NCBI GenBank assembly: GCA_054661495.1
Contig: BAAFSQ010000026.1
Coordinates: 1-63,834 of the forward strand
DNA length: 63,834 bases
Direction of reading: 5' to 3'
DNA from: Zygophlyctis sp. KS116
Taxonomy: Eukaryota; Chytridiomycota
The position numbers and the translations under genes are program-made. A model generated the notes under the pieces. The model did not search any database, had not been told where the DNA came from, and saw only the letters and a program-made list of their open reading frames with translations. The number at the start of each line of letters is the position of its first letter. The first letter of the stretch is position 1. Below, one piece after another: positions 24,919 through 35,965 of the stretch.

Positions 24919-25590
24919 CTAAGATATAACTGAAAAATTCCCTTTAAAAAAGATTTGTAGAGTATAAGTTTTTGTTTCTGGATTCCAATGAGACCATAAC
25001 TTGTCCTTATCACGATCAATTTCCTTTGATTGTATTTTAAAAGCAATAATTTCATAAGGTTCTGCAGCTACAAGTAAATACTGATACATTTTAGAAGGAG
25101 GTTCAATTTTTTGTTCAAATGCCGACATAAACCGATGTCTTGGCTTATCAGCAATAATTTCAGGATAAAGAATTTGAAACAAGAGTCCGAATTGTCTTGA
25201 TGCAGGATCTTTTACTTTTGTAACTTTATATCCAGGTCTTCCTATTTTAACAGCAACTTTTCTGATTGGAACTTTACGAGCAGACGCAATATGAGTTGGC
25301 AGAGCTGCTTCACCTTCTTTCGACTCTTTCATAGCCCTGTGACTTAGATTCATCTGATGCTTCTTCCCCTGTGTATGTGCAAGATAACTACCTTCAGACG
25401 GATGTATAGTTAGACATAATTTGCATTCAAACGATCCCAAATGATTCTTTAGAAAATAAGGATCTCTAGACAAATCAATAGTTTCCAAGGCTAATTTTCT
25501 TAGTCTTTCTCTTCGCTCAATATTAGACTCATCCACAGATGCCACTCCTCCCGATCCAGGCTTTGATCCAACTCTGTTTTGACGATCCAT
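24919..25590 (-). CDS. SF3A2: splicing factor 3A subunit 2 (SF3a66/Prp11)
   Basis: A single-exon gene of 223 residues. SF3A2 is part of the U2 snRNP that docks at the branch point. It shows MDRQNRVGSKPGSGG, the U1-type zinc finger FECKLCLTIHPSEGSYLAHT followed by QGKKH, then GRPGYKVTKVKDP and PRHRFMSAFEQKIEPPSKMY with YLLVAAEPYEIIAFKI. The proline-rich tail of animal SF3A2 is missing, so it resembles yeast Prp11 in size. The downstream 155 bp before the aminopeptidase stop is AT-rich and holds nothing I can name. Confidence 0.97.
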   Translation of the reverse strand: MDRQNRVGSKPGSGGVASVDESNIERRERLRKLALETIDLSRDPYFLKNHLGSFECKLCLTIHPSEGSYLAHTQGKKHQMNLSHRAMKESKEGEAALPTHIASARKVPIRKVAVKIGRPGYKVTKVKDPASRQFGLLFQILYPEIIADKPRHRFMSAFEQKIEPPSKMYQYLLVAAEPYEIIAFKIQSKEIDRDKDKLWSHWNPETKTYTLQIFFKGNFSVIS

Positions 25591-25679
25591 TCGTTTTCTT
25601 CAAAAGTAGGTCGAGGTGTCAACTCATGATACAAAACTATTAGATTCGGACAATCTAAAACTATATATTTACTTATTCG

Positions 25680-28600
25680 CTAAAATGTAAAGCCACGTAT
25701 TGATATAGGCTCAGTCTTTATTGCAGTTATCACATGTTTGAGAATTTCAAAAGAAATAGGCTTGGATAATACATCATCAAATTCTTGGATTTGTTCAAAG
25801 GTGTGTTGAGAGGAAGTGATGCAAATTGTAGGAGAGTGTTGGTTAAGATTAGATACAGTTTTTATAAACCGAGAGACTTGGTGACATGATACTAGAATAA
25901 ATTTATAGGAAATTACCAATGGAAAGTTTAGAATCAAGTAGTATCAAGTCAAATTTAATATCTGAAATAGATAATGCTAGAGCCTCAGGTCCAGAATCCA
26001 CTTGGATTACTCGGCATCCAAGTTTACGTAGAAAATCTGGTAATAAACCGGCTTTAGAATCCTAATGTAAAATAAATAAAGATTACAGCAACCAACACAT
26101 CTAAAGATTTTGATTCTAGTCCAGAATTACATGAGCGTTGATTAAGTGTGGACTTTGTCATTGCCAAGGTGGCATATGGTGACATGTTGGGGCGTTTTCC
26201 AGAATCACTCCCCTTACGACTTCTAAGTGGGACAGAGGCTTGGCGAGAGCGACGATTTGATGATCCAATATTAAATTCACTAGTGTCAGATTCAGAGTCA
26301 ATTCCAGATCGAGAGCCTGAACGGAAAGAGCCTCTACGGATGTTATTCAGGGATGAAGCTTCAGAGGAGACTGTTTTGCGGAATTTAAGAGATTTCAATC
26401 TGTCAGCGCCAGTAAATCCAGATTGTAATTTCTGGACTAATTTTTGATTTGCTTTCTCTAGAAGAGGTAGATTTCGGTACATAAATCCTCCAAAATCAGC
26501 ATCCTTTTTCCCGGAAATTCTTGGTAAAAGAGAAATGTCGTCCATTTTGACTTTATGAGGGAGTTTACGGTTCTTGGAATCATCCAAGTATAAATCTTCA
26601 TTATCTTCATCTTCAAAATTTTGAGATATAGCACCACGATCGTCAAAATAATTTGTGTCGGTGGCTTCTGGAGGGCGAGGAATAAATGAAGCTTCCTGAA
26701 GATTGAGATCTTCCCAAACAACATCTTCAAACCATGGATGCTGCTTTATTTCTTCGGGGCCTTGAGATCCAAGGCGTTTTTTGGAATCCATTTCTAGAAA
26801 TTTTTCCATTACATTTCGCGCATTGACTGATATATCCAACAATCCTTCATGCCAATTCATGTTTTTATGCAAAATATTTTCAAAAACCTTTTGAGCTGTA
26901 TCAGCATTGAAAGGTGGATATCCAAACAAAAATTCATACAAAATCACACCGACTGCCCACTACATTATTAAGGTTTTGCAACTTACCCAATCAACCGGGG
27001 CATCCTGATATTCACCCATAATTGATTCAGGGGCTACGTAATCTGGAGTTCCCAAAAAAACATTAACTTCTTCCTTATCTTCTGGAGAAGACATATCCGT
27101 ATTAGAGCAAAAACTTTTAATACTACTGATACTAGCCATTGAATCTCTACGATGATGAGTCCTAGGGAATACAAGCTGCCCAAAAGGAGATATCGGCGAT
27201 GGTGAAAGAGACGGTTGATAACATATTGAAGCTGTTTTGACTTTACTATCTGGAAATAAACTAGCTTTTGCTGGCTCGAACATATACTTCGGGCGCCTTT
27301 CAGAGTAGAAGCCACCATCTCCTGTAGATTCAGCATTATCTGGTATGGTTTGAGTATCAGACGGCTTTTGTGATACAGTAAAGGACCGAGGAGAAATAAA
27401 GCCCATTCTGGAGAGTCCAAAATCAGTAATCCTCAGATGACCTTTTGAATCTATCAATAAATTATCTGGTTTCATATCCCTACAGTTAAGTAAAAATAAA
27501 AATACCGATGAACTACTCCTTTCTCATGCAGAAATTCTAATCCGAGGACCATTTCGGAAACGTATTGCCGTGCCCACTTTTCATCGAGTGACCCAACAGC
27601 TTTAAGCAAGGACGCACAGTCACCGCCATTTAGATATTCCATAACTAAATACAGATGATGTTTACTTTGGAAACTGTAATAAAGTCTAACAACATATGGG
27701 GAATCAAGCTGTGTTAAGATCATCCTCTCCGCCCGCACATTCGTCACTTGATTTTTGGCAATCATATCAGCTTTCTTCAATACTTTAATCGCATAATAAT
27801 CACCATTAACTTTTTTCTGTGCGAGATAAACTGAACCATACGCTCCTTTAGAAATCGGCTTGACTATTGAATAATCCTTGATTGTTGGCTCCATTCTGGG
27901 CATTATAGAAGAAAAATTTCCACTTGGGGGAGATTTGATTGAAAAATCTATAAAATCGACCAACGGAGACTTGGGGAAATCTGATTTCTGGACAGGGAGC
28001 GTTTTCTCTGTATTTACAACAATTCTAGAAACTCTGGAAGCCTTTTTCTTCTGTGCGGACTGAGACTGAACAATTCTAGATTTCAGAGCTGCATTGTGAA
28101 CATTATCAGTAGTTTCTAAATTCAAATTCTCCAATCCAATATTTCTTTCCTCTCGATTTGAAATAATATTTTCAATTGGATCTAAATAATCAGTGCACAA
28201 AAGTTACCTGACTTCAATCCGATTTCGAATTTTAAATTTTCTTCTTGCAAAAAGGCCAGCTGGAAGAAATGTGCGGAATCTCGCAAAAAGCGCATCTTGG
28301 TTTTCAACTCTGGTAGAGAAGCTCTAAATGCACAAGCAATGGTCCATAAGTTATTACCTATAGCGAATAATTGATCTTTGACCATCTTCATGTTCTCGGA
28401 ATTAAATTGAACTTCTGTTGAAACGAAAAAGTCCGTGTTTTGAGGCATGTCCCAGTCCACTAACTTTTCGATGGAGTCCAATTCTTCAGTATCACCTCGA
28501 CTCTTTGCTATGCTTATTTCTTTTCCGATAAGCTTTAGCCGAGAATCAACCTTTTCCATCATACTCTGAGATATTCTGGAGAGATTGTTTAGAGATTCAA

Positions 28601-30889
28601 TATAACGTTTCTGTTCATTCAAGATTTCTGGATCATTTTCTTTTTCCAAAAGTTCCATTTTGACCTCTTCATTTAAAAATTCATCCTGCGTTATGAGTTG
28701 GGTTTTTATGTTATCGAGAGAATCTTGGATAGTAATTATTTCCATTTCCGCTCGATGAACATTTGTACAGACTATGTTATGGTGTTCAAAGAGAAGCGCT
28801 GGTATCGTTCTCTCGCAAATATTGCACAGAGCAAGATCATTATTCAGAGATTCATTAGATTCACCTAGGACTAAGCAATTGGAAATTTTGGGGCTGCATT
28901 CAGGCGAAGAATTCAGTGCGTAATCTTCCGTGCCAAAATCCTTCCACTGATGTCCAAGAAGAGCAACAGGTCTAACTAACCAAATAGAGCCATTATTCCC
29001 TTCTGACCTGATACCTTTTGCTTCCATCAAGAGTGCTAAATTATCTGATCGCCGGGCTTTAAATAAAACCTCGATAAAAATATTATCCATTTCATACAGC
29101 TTTTGAAGTGCAGTTTGAAACATATGATGCCCTGATGTATTTGGTGGTAGAAATGGTAATTCATTTGTCCCAACAATATCATTTTCATCAAATCCTATAA
29201 ATTAGAGTGCTAAATAATACCAAAAACCGAATTTACTGACGGGGAAATGAAAGATATTTCTCCAGACTTTAAAAAGACAATCACGATATTCAATAGCTTG
29301 CTTTCTTCTGCTACATCATTCAATTCTTCCAAAGTCCATTCAAGTTGCATTATTCCATTTACATTTGGCAGCTGTCCAAAAGATGGTCTATACAAGACCC
29401 GATCCTCTAAAACACTATTAGAGTCCTGAAAATTGAAGTTTAAAGAATCTGTTTCAGATTCCATGTTCCCTTTTGTAAATATAGCAGGTTCATCATTTGC
29501 GTGTTCAATAATATTTAAGACGCCCGAAATAGCCATTGATGTCTGTATTCCAAACCATCCAGTAGCACCATTCCGTTTATCAGTTAGTTTTGACTGAATA
29601 GTCTGTAGTTCTTCCAAAATAGTTTGAATAGTATTTTGTTGAAGAAGCTCATCATAACAAAATGACAAAATTTTCTCAATGAAGAGACATAATTCCTTCA
29701 AAAGTGCGATTGATTCCTCATCCAAATATTTCCTGATGAGTACAGCTCCAGGAGACACATCATCTTCATCATTTAAAACTCCTAATATTTCAGAATGAAC
29801 CGTTTCCAACTGCGAATCACATAAATTTTTAGCATCTATTAACGAATCCTTAAAAGACACTCGTTCATTCAACAATTCTCCTTCTGAGCATAGACGCTTT
29901 AAAATAGAATTATTAGTACTAGTTCTTGATTTTTCAAATTTTATATTGGGTCCATGTGCAATATTTAACCCAAATGGCTTATTTAAAAAAGAATTATTTC
30001 CAGTTTCATAAACACTAGAAGACGCAACTGAAGCATCATCTGCCCCTTCATAATCTTCATCTGTAGGATAATGTAAAGGACTTAAACATGTCGGAGAGTT
30101 TAAAAGACTTTGAGAATCTATCGTCGCACTATACCTATTATTCAATTTAAAAGGATGAAATGGACGATCTAATCTCTTCCTAGTAGTTTTATAACTTATC
30201 CATCTATCTGGTTTCCATTTTTTCCAATAAAAACATTTTGCTTGTCTTGAAGTAGAAATTATTTCATGATAAGCACGATTTTCTGAAGCCAAGAACAGAT
30301 CTGAAAAAACGTCTGATAATTTAAATTTATTATCAGCTATTATGTTAGTTTTGTTAAAAATACCATTCTTTTTACATGATTTCTTTCTGAATTCCCAACC
30401 ATCACTTATATAACCATCATTTAAATTATTTGACCATTTAGGCAATTCCGGCAGACTACACGTTGAATAAAAGTTATTTTTCGATTCATCATTGAGTGTA
30501 CTAATTCTAAATCGTGATAAATCATTTAGAGTTGTAGCATCTGATTCAGTTTCTCTCTTTTTATGAAATCGTGGAGGAGTAACATGTATAAACAAGGAAG
30601 AATTTGGAGAGTTCCACTTAACTCCAGTCTCAGAATCCGATTCAGAGTAAGCGGCTTTGGAATCTGTGGTTGGTAAAAGAATTGGAAGAGTTCCACAGTC
30701 TGAATCTTCCTCATCGTCAAAAGTCCTTGTGAGTCGTAAAAGTCCGGGCGGTAAGCTGCCAGACGGAGTTCTCTTATGATTACCCTCTGCAGAGTATGGA
30801 TTGAGCGGGGAATGCCTGCGTTCTGGCCTTATTGTCCTGTTTAGTAGAATATATGGAGGGACCTTTTTGCTCTCAGAGTCTGATGGCAT
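25680..30889 (-). CDS. RIM15: RIM15-type AGC kinase with PAS and receiver domains
   Basis: Seven exons (29221-30889, 28208-29194, 27506-28181, 26987-27479, 26087-26959, 25917-26061, 25680-25891; introns 25-27 nt) give 1684 residues. Order: Ser-rich N-terminus, PAS domain spanning the first intron (about 535-640), a C2H2-like Cys/His site ([17 protein letters not shown]), kinase ([35 protein letters not shown]) with a long insert between DFG and APE as in Greatwall kinases, then a C-terminal receiver domain with the phospho-acceptor in FDLILLDSK and lysine in LSKP. RIM15 links nutrient signals to quiescence through endosulfine/PP2A. I chose Met at 30889 because a CG-rich promoter element overlaps the alternative start at 30925. 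PSAT is 49-85 bp upstream. Confidence 0.95.
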
Positions 30890-30917
30890 AACTCTTATAA
30901 TGAAACGACGAGCGACA

Positions 30918-30928
30918 ACGCGCAAATT
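30918..30928 (-). promoter_or_regulatory. AATTTGCGCGT site upstream of RIM15
   Basis: On the minus strand AATTTGCGCG lies 29 bp upstream of the preferred RIM15 start. The same ten bases occur upstream of the glycosyltransferase gene (60349-60360). It matches the E2F/MBF-type core TTTGCGCG. Confidence 0.4.
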
Positions 30929-30974
30929 GACTCGGTTAAACTCTCAACTCCATCAAATATTTACTCTAAACAGA

Positions 30975-32184
30975 TTAGATTGATATTTTCTCTGCTTGAA
31001 ATTCATGCATGATTTTTATCAATGCATCAACTCCATCAACAGACATTGCATTATAAAGTGAAGCTCTAATTCCTCCAACAGACCGATGTCCAGCCAATCC
31101 AACGAGTCCGGACTTTTCACAAATCTGTAAAAATTCTTCTTCAAGATCTTGATTAATTTGTCCATTTCGCCATATTCTAAATGGAATATTCATTCTAGAC
31201 TGATTTTCTTGAGTAACTGGACATTTATAGAAATTTGAGATTTGAATTGCTTCATATAGTTTAGAAGCTTTAATTCTATTCTTGACTGAAATTTTTTGTA
31301 ATCCACCAGACTCTAATATCCATTTAAAAACAAGTCCAGACACATAAATTGGAAAAGTTGGCGGTGTATTATAAAGTGATTTAGAATCAGCAAAAGTCTT
31401 GTAATCCAGCATTAAAGGAGGTATAAGTGGATTAACGCCTGAATTTTCTGGAATTAAATCTTTTCTAATTATAACTATTGTAACTCCTGCAGGACCGATA
31501 TTCTTTTGTGCACCTGCAAATATTACTCCAAAGTTTGATACATTTACAGGTCTGGAAAGAATATTAGAACTCATATCACATACTATAGGTACATTACCTT
31601 TTAAAGTACGTATTTGAGTTGAGAAATCACTAGGAAATTCAACACCATGAATCGTTTCATTATCACCTAATTGTTAAATCTAATAGTCTTCTTTGTGTTT
31701 ACCACATCAAAGTGACTAGAAATCTAATAAACTTACAATAGTAAATAAAAGCAGGATCACTAGAAAACGTCATTTCAGATATCGGTGGTATTTGACCAGT
31801 ATGTCCAGTTGATTTAGTAGTAAAAACTACATTTCCATCAACTCCGAGCCGTTTAGATTCATCGTACGCCTTTTGAGACCAGGCGCCCGTTATCAAGTAA
31901 TCAATCCGCTGGTTCTTATCACAAAGTAAATTATAAATGACTGCAGAGAATTGGGCAGTAGCTCCTCCTTGCATAAAAAGAATCTCATAATTATCAGGAA
32001 TGCTCAGCAAGGATTTTAAAGCTATCGTTGCATTACCAATTGTTGATAGAAATTCAGGAGACCGATGAGAGATCTCAATGATTGAAGAGCCGGTTCCACA
32101 AAAATCATCAAATTCATTCTTAATCTCTTGGATCACTACAGGGGGAAGAACGGCTGGGCCAGCGGAAAAGTTGTAGACCATCAA
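30975..32184 (-). CDS. PSAT1: phosphoserine aminotransferase
   Basis: Exons 31737-32184 and 30975-31666 encode 379 residues. PSAT converts 3-phosphohydroxypyruvate and glutamate to phosphoserine in serine synthesis, and uses PLP. Seen: NFSAGPAVLP at the N-terminus, FMQGGATAQFSAV, the PLP lysine in IFAGAQKNIGPAG (about K204) and GHRSVGGIRASLYNA at the end. The intron is 70 nt, more than twice the usual size, and contains two similar ATTAGATTT blocks. Splicing of the full 70 nt restores YYCDNETIHGVEFP, which is the conserved sequence. Confidence 0.97.
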
Positions 32185-32236
32185 AACGAAAACTTGATAA
32201 AATCCGTTTATTCATGTTTCGGACTTAATTTTAGAC

Positions 32237-34248
32237 TTAAAAGCCATTTATTCCCTTCTCAGCCTTTTTGCTTGGAGGACCCGATGATAATCGCATCAGA
32301 GGAGCAGTAGTTTTAGAAAATCCAATCGCCCCAATAATCATATATGCTATACTAAGTGCAACATTGATTAGTACACAGTACCAAAGCGTGGGGGTATCAA
32401 GCGCAAATCTTTTCAGAATATCAGATCCAGATGTTTGACAGCCGTTAGGATTACTAGTGCATGAAACATTAAAAGTAAGACCATTGAATTCATTTTGTGC
32501 CAGAGCTTTATTTGAGAATGAAATGAATGAAATATACTGTATCCATTTAAGAGATGGAGGAGCATTTTCAAGATTCACAAACTGTCCTCCAAAAATAAGG
32601 AATACAACAATAATTAATGGGGCTATAATCTGTCCTACTCTTGCTGAACGTACCCAAGAACCAATCGCAACTCCAAGTGCATTAGCTGTATGAGATTGAA
32701 CAAGTATAATAAGTATAAATGTGAAGTATTTAGCAACATCATTCTGAAGACCAATCATCCAGTATACAGGAAAACTCAAGATTAATGAGCCTGCATAGAC
32801 CAAGGGTAAAGTTGAAATAAATTTAGACAAAAATCCAGATATAGATCTATATGTTCCAGCAGCTCTTTCTCGTTTTATAATAATTTTCTGTTCAGGGAAA
32901 ACATTAATAGTAGGCATTACAGTTCCAAAAGTTTGATTAACACAAATAAAAAACAGAACTCCCAATCTATCTTGAATTCCACTCTCTGTTAGAGGAAGAC
33001 GAAAGAAGATAAATCCCATTACAATCTAAAATTATTCATTCAAGTTCTAGTACCGTTAAAAAGACTCCTTGACCAATAGTTGCACCCAAGATTGCTTTAT
33101 CACGAATCACATCCAACATTGCTCTTTTCAAGAGAATCAAAATTTCATAATAAATTGGAGAGGGCCATGCAACTTTTCCAGAAGGATTAGTCACAGATTC
33201 TTTCAAATCAGCTTTAGATGCTCTTGGTGAAACAATTTTAGTACGTTCTTCCCATGCCTTTTGAAATAATTTAATTCTCTTTGTAGACTCTTCTTTGAAT
33301 TCTGCAGTTCTTTGATCCAAAGTACTAATATCAGAGAAAAAATCTGAAGGATTTGTATTTGGAGGAATTTGAAATCCTAATTTACCAAAATGAGTCAATG
33401 CATTATCTGTTTGCCCGTACCAAATTGTTTTACCAATTGATAATAAAAGAATTTTATCCAAACATTCAATAATATCAGTTCTAGGCTGATGAATAGTCAT
33501 TATAACAACAGTCTTGTGATGTTCAGCAAATTTCTTTAAAGTCTTTATAAGATTTACAGCAGTAAAAGCATCTAACCCAGAAGTAGGTTCATCCAAAAAT
33601 AATATATCAGGTTCTGTTACCAACTTTTTTTTAAACAAGTTAAAATACCTCCATTGCAATAGCAACTCTTTTTCTTTCTCCTCCTGAAATCCCTTTTGAA
33701 TCCGTACTACCAATCCAAACATTTTTACAACCATCTAGTCCCAATTCCATAATAATGTTATCAACCTTTTTAAACTTTTCCTCGGTAGACATTTTGAATG
33801 GTAAACGTAACAAGGCAGAAAATCTTAAAGTTTCAATGACTGATAGATTAGCAAACATGAGATCATCCTGTTCTACAAAAGCGCACTGAGTTCTCCATAA
33901 ATTTGGGTCTCTTGGCTTTCCGTTAAATAATATAGTTCCTTCAATTTTTCCAGGTCCCAAGCGACCGGACAAACAGTTGAGTAAAGTAGACTTTCCAGCA
34001 CCCGATCCTCCCATAATTCCAATCACTTGTCCCCCATAAACAGCGGCAGTATTTGCAGACAGCAGTACCTTGTCAACAGTGTTTTTCCCATCCTTGACTT
34101 GAACAGTGAAACCAACGTCATTCCATTCAAATGATTTTCCTTGTCCAGTCATTTCAATAGCTGTGCTACCATTTATTTCGTCTTTGAGAGTCTCATTCAT
34201 TTTACTTAAAGATTCTGGAATTATTTTTTTTGACATCAAAAGCGTCAA
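32237..34248 (-). CDS. ABCG-type half-transporter
   Basis: Exons 33649-34248, 33054-33623 and 32237-33025 (introns 25 and 28 nt) give 652 residues. The ABC domain comes first: Walker A GGSGAGKSTLL, signature KGISGGERKR, Walker B ILFLDEPTSGLDA, H-loop TIHQPR. It is followed by about six transmembrane helices (for example YFTFILIILVQSHTANALG; IIAPLIIVVFLIFGGQF). The ABC-first order and length define ABCG half-transporters, which dimerise to export lipids or sterols. CTSNPNGCQTSG is a Cys-containing loop typical of the last extracellular segment. Met5 or Met17 may be the real start, because TFIIF-alpha ends only 7 bp upstream of the first Met. Confidence 0.96.
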
Positions 34249-34255
34249 CTTTTTA

Positions 34256-35814
34256 CTACAAATATTCCTTTTTTAAAGAGACTTTACCAGTAGACTTGTC
34301 GTGGTTTAATACTCTACGCATGATATCTCTAATCTGATCTTTATTCTTGGTATTTTGCAAGATGTTTGATTTAAAATGTCCCACAATTTCTTTAACAGTA
34401 AATGCTACACTTGATCCTTTTAAAAGTTTTAAAACATCTTCATCTACTAAAAGTCCTAAAATGTAAAAATAAATTCAATTACCTTCTTCAGACATTGGAG
34501 CAGGAGAAGGAGAATTGGCTGGAGAATTACTAGGTGAATATGCAGGAGTTCCTTGATTTGAAGGCGTACCAGAAGCCTTCTTATTCTTTGATAATTTTTT
34601 CTGTTTTTCAAGTTCACGAGCAATCACTTTAGATGCAGAAGGAGGTGGAGGAGTACTACTTGTTTCAATTTTACGTCTCTTTTTTTCACTTCCTTCATCA
34701 GATGATATAGTATGATTAGAGTCTAATTTTTCTTGTTTAATAGCAACATCTACAGAATTAGAAGAGTAGGAACTAGAAGATTTTAATTTTAAAAGTGCTG
34801 CTTCAGCTTCTCCCATATTAGAATCTAAAGTTTTCTTTTTAACAACAAAATCTGATAAATCAAATCTTTCTTGTTTTATACTTGCTTGACTAAATTCATC
34901 TTCTTCCTAGAAAATTAATTTAATAAATATACCAAATCACTTATATAAGGATTAGATTCATCAAATAATCCATCATAAACATCATTTTTTTCTATTTTTG
35001 TAAGAGACATTGTTAAAGATTTTTCCAGTTTACCCACTTTTCTCTCTTCTTCTTCAAAATCTGAATCCTCTTCTCCCAATAGTGCATGTTTTCCAGCTCT
35101 TCCATATTGTCTATGACTTGCTTCTCGTGCTTCTTCTTTATCTTCAATCCCAAAATCTACTTCTTCATCATCAGCAAATTCCTCTTCAAAGTCCAATTCT
35201 TCAGTGTCTCTCTTTTTCCCCTTGTTACTCTTTTTCTTTTTAATATTTTCTTCTTGAGAATTGTTTGATTCTTTTTTAATCCTCATCATCCATCTATCTG
35301 ACGGTTTCTGAGCAAAAGTCCCAATTTTCTCTTCAACCTCTTCAAAACTTAATTTTTGTTTTTTAAGTCTAGGAATGAATTTATATCTCTTTGAGACTGG
35401 GATAACCTTGAATCCCTCTTGAGAGAATACAAAGAGAGCATACGTAGAATTTTGAGCTTCTTGTCTAGATCCTGTAAAAGTTTTAGAATCATTTTCCAGA
35501 TCAGAGAGAATCCAAGGTAATTTATCAGGATCTTTTTCTTCCTTTTCTCTAGCAAATGTTTTCCGTTTAAATGATTTCTTTGAATTTGGGGCAATTTGTG
35601 CTTCCATTTCTAATTTCTTTTCGTCCTTTTCCCTTTTTTCGTCTTCCTTGACAATAATTTCTCTCGCTAAACTTGGCGATTTTAAAGAAGAAAGGTTGAA
35701 TGTGTCTGAATGTATTTTCATAATATGATGGGAGATTGTGGGACCACAGGATTTTAATTGAAATTCCTTGAAATCTTGCATTTTCCTATAAAATTTTGAA
35801 GTCGAATTATTCAC
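34256..35814 (-). CDS. GTF2F1: transcription factor IIF alpha subunit (RAP74/Tfg1)
   Basis: Exons 34933-35814, 34483-34906 and 34256-34455 (introns 26 and 27 nt) give 501 residues. TFIIF-alpha partners RNA polymerase II in initiation and elongation. The N-terminal dimerisation barrel is recognised by KDPDKLPWILSDLEND, YALFVFSQEGFKVIPVSK and DRWMMRI. A long acidic/basic charged middle follows, then Ser/Pro-rich sequence and a C-terminal winged helix (LLVDEDVLKLLKGSSVAFTV, RDIMRRVLNHD). The mid region is compositionally biased, as in other species. Confidence 0.93.
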
Positions 35815-35839
35815 TAATGGAATTATTCACTGGATTTAT

Positions 35840-35965
35840 TCACTTTAGGTTTTATTAGATTTTATTAGATTTTATTAGAATTATTAGAATTTAGATCTCG
35901 TAATAATATTAGAATTATTAGATTTTATAAGAATTATAAAGAAAATTATAAGAATTATAAGAAAA
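35840..35965. repeat. AT-rich simple repeats
   Basis: Short tandem units (TTTTATTAGA three times, then variants of GAATTATTA and ATTATAAG) fill the 150 bp between TFIIF-alpha and the PG-repeat gene. The tract could form part of the 3' region of the downstream-lying PG-repeat gene. I see no gene in it. Confidence 0.7.

Noticed and set aside
34999-35270. Plus-strand hydrophobic frames
   Set aside because: They are the complement of the Lys/Glu-rich TFIIF-alpha linker, which gives Phe/Leu-rich shadows.
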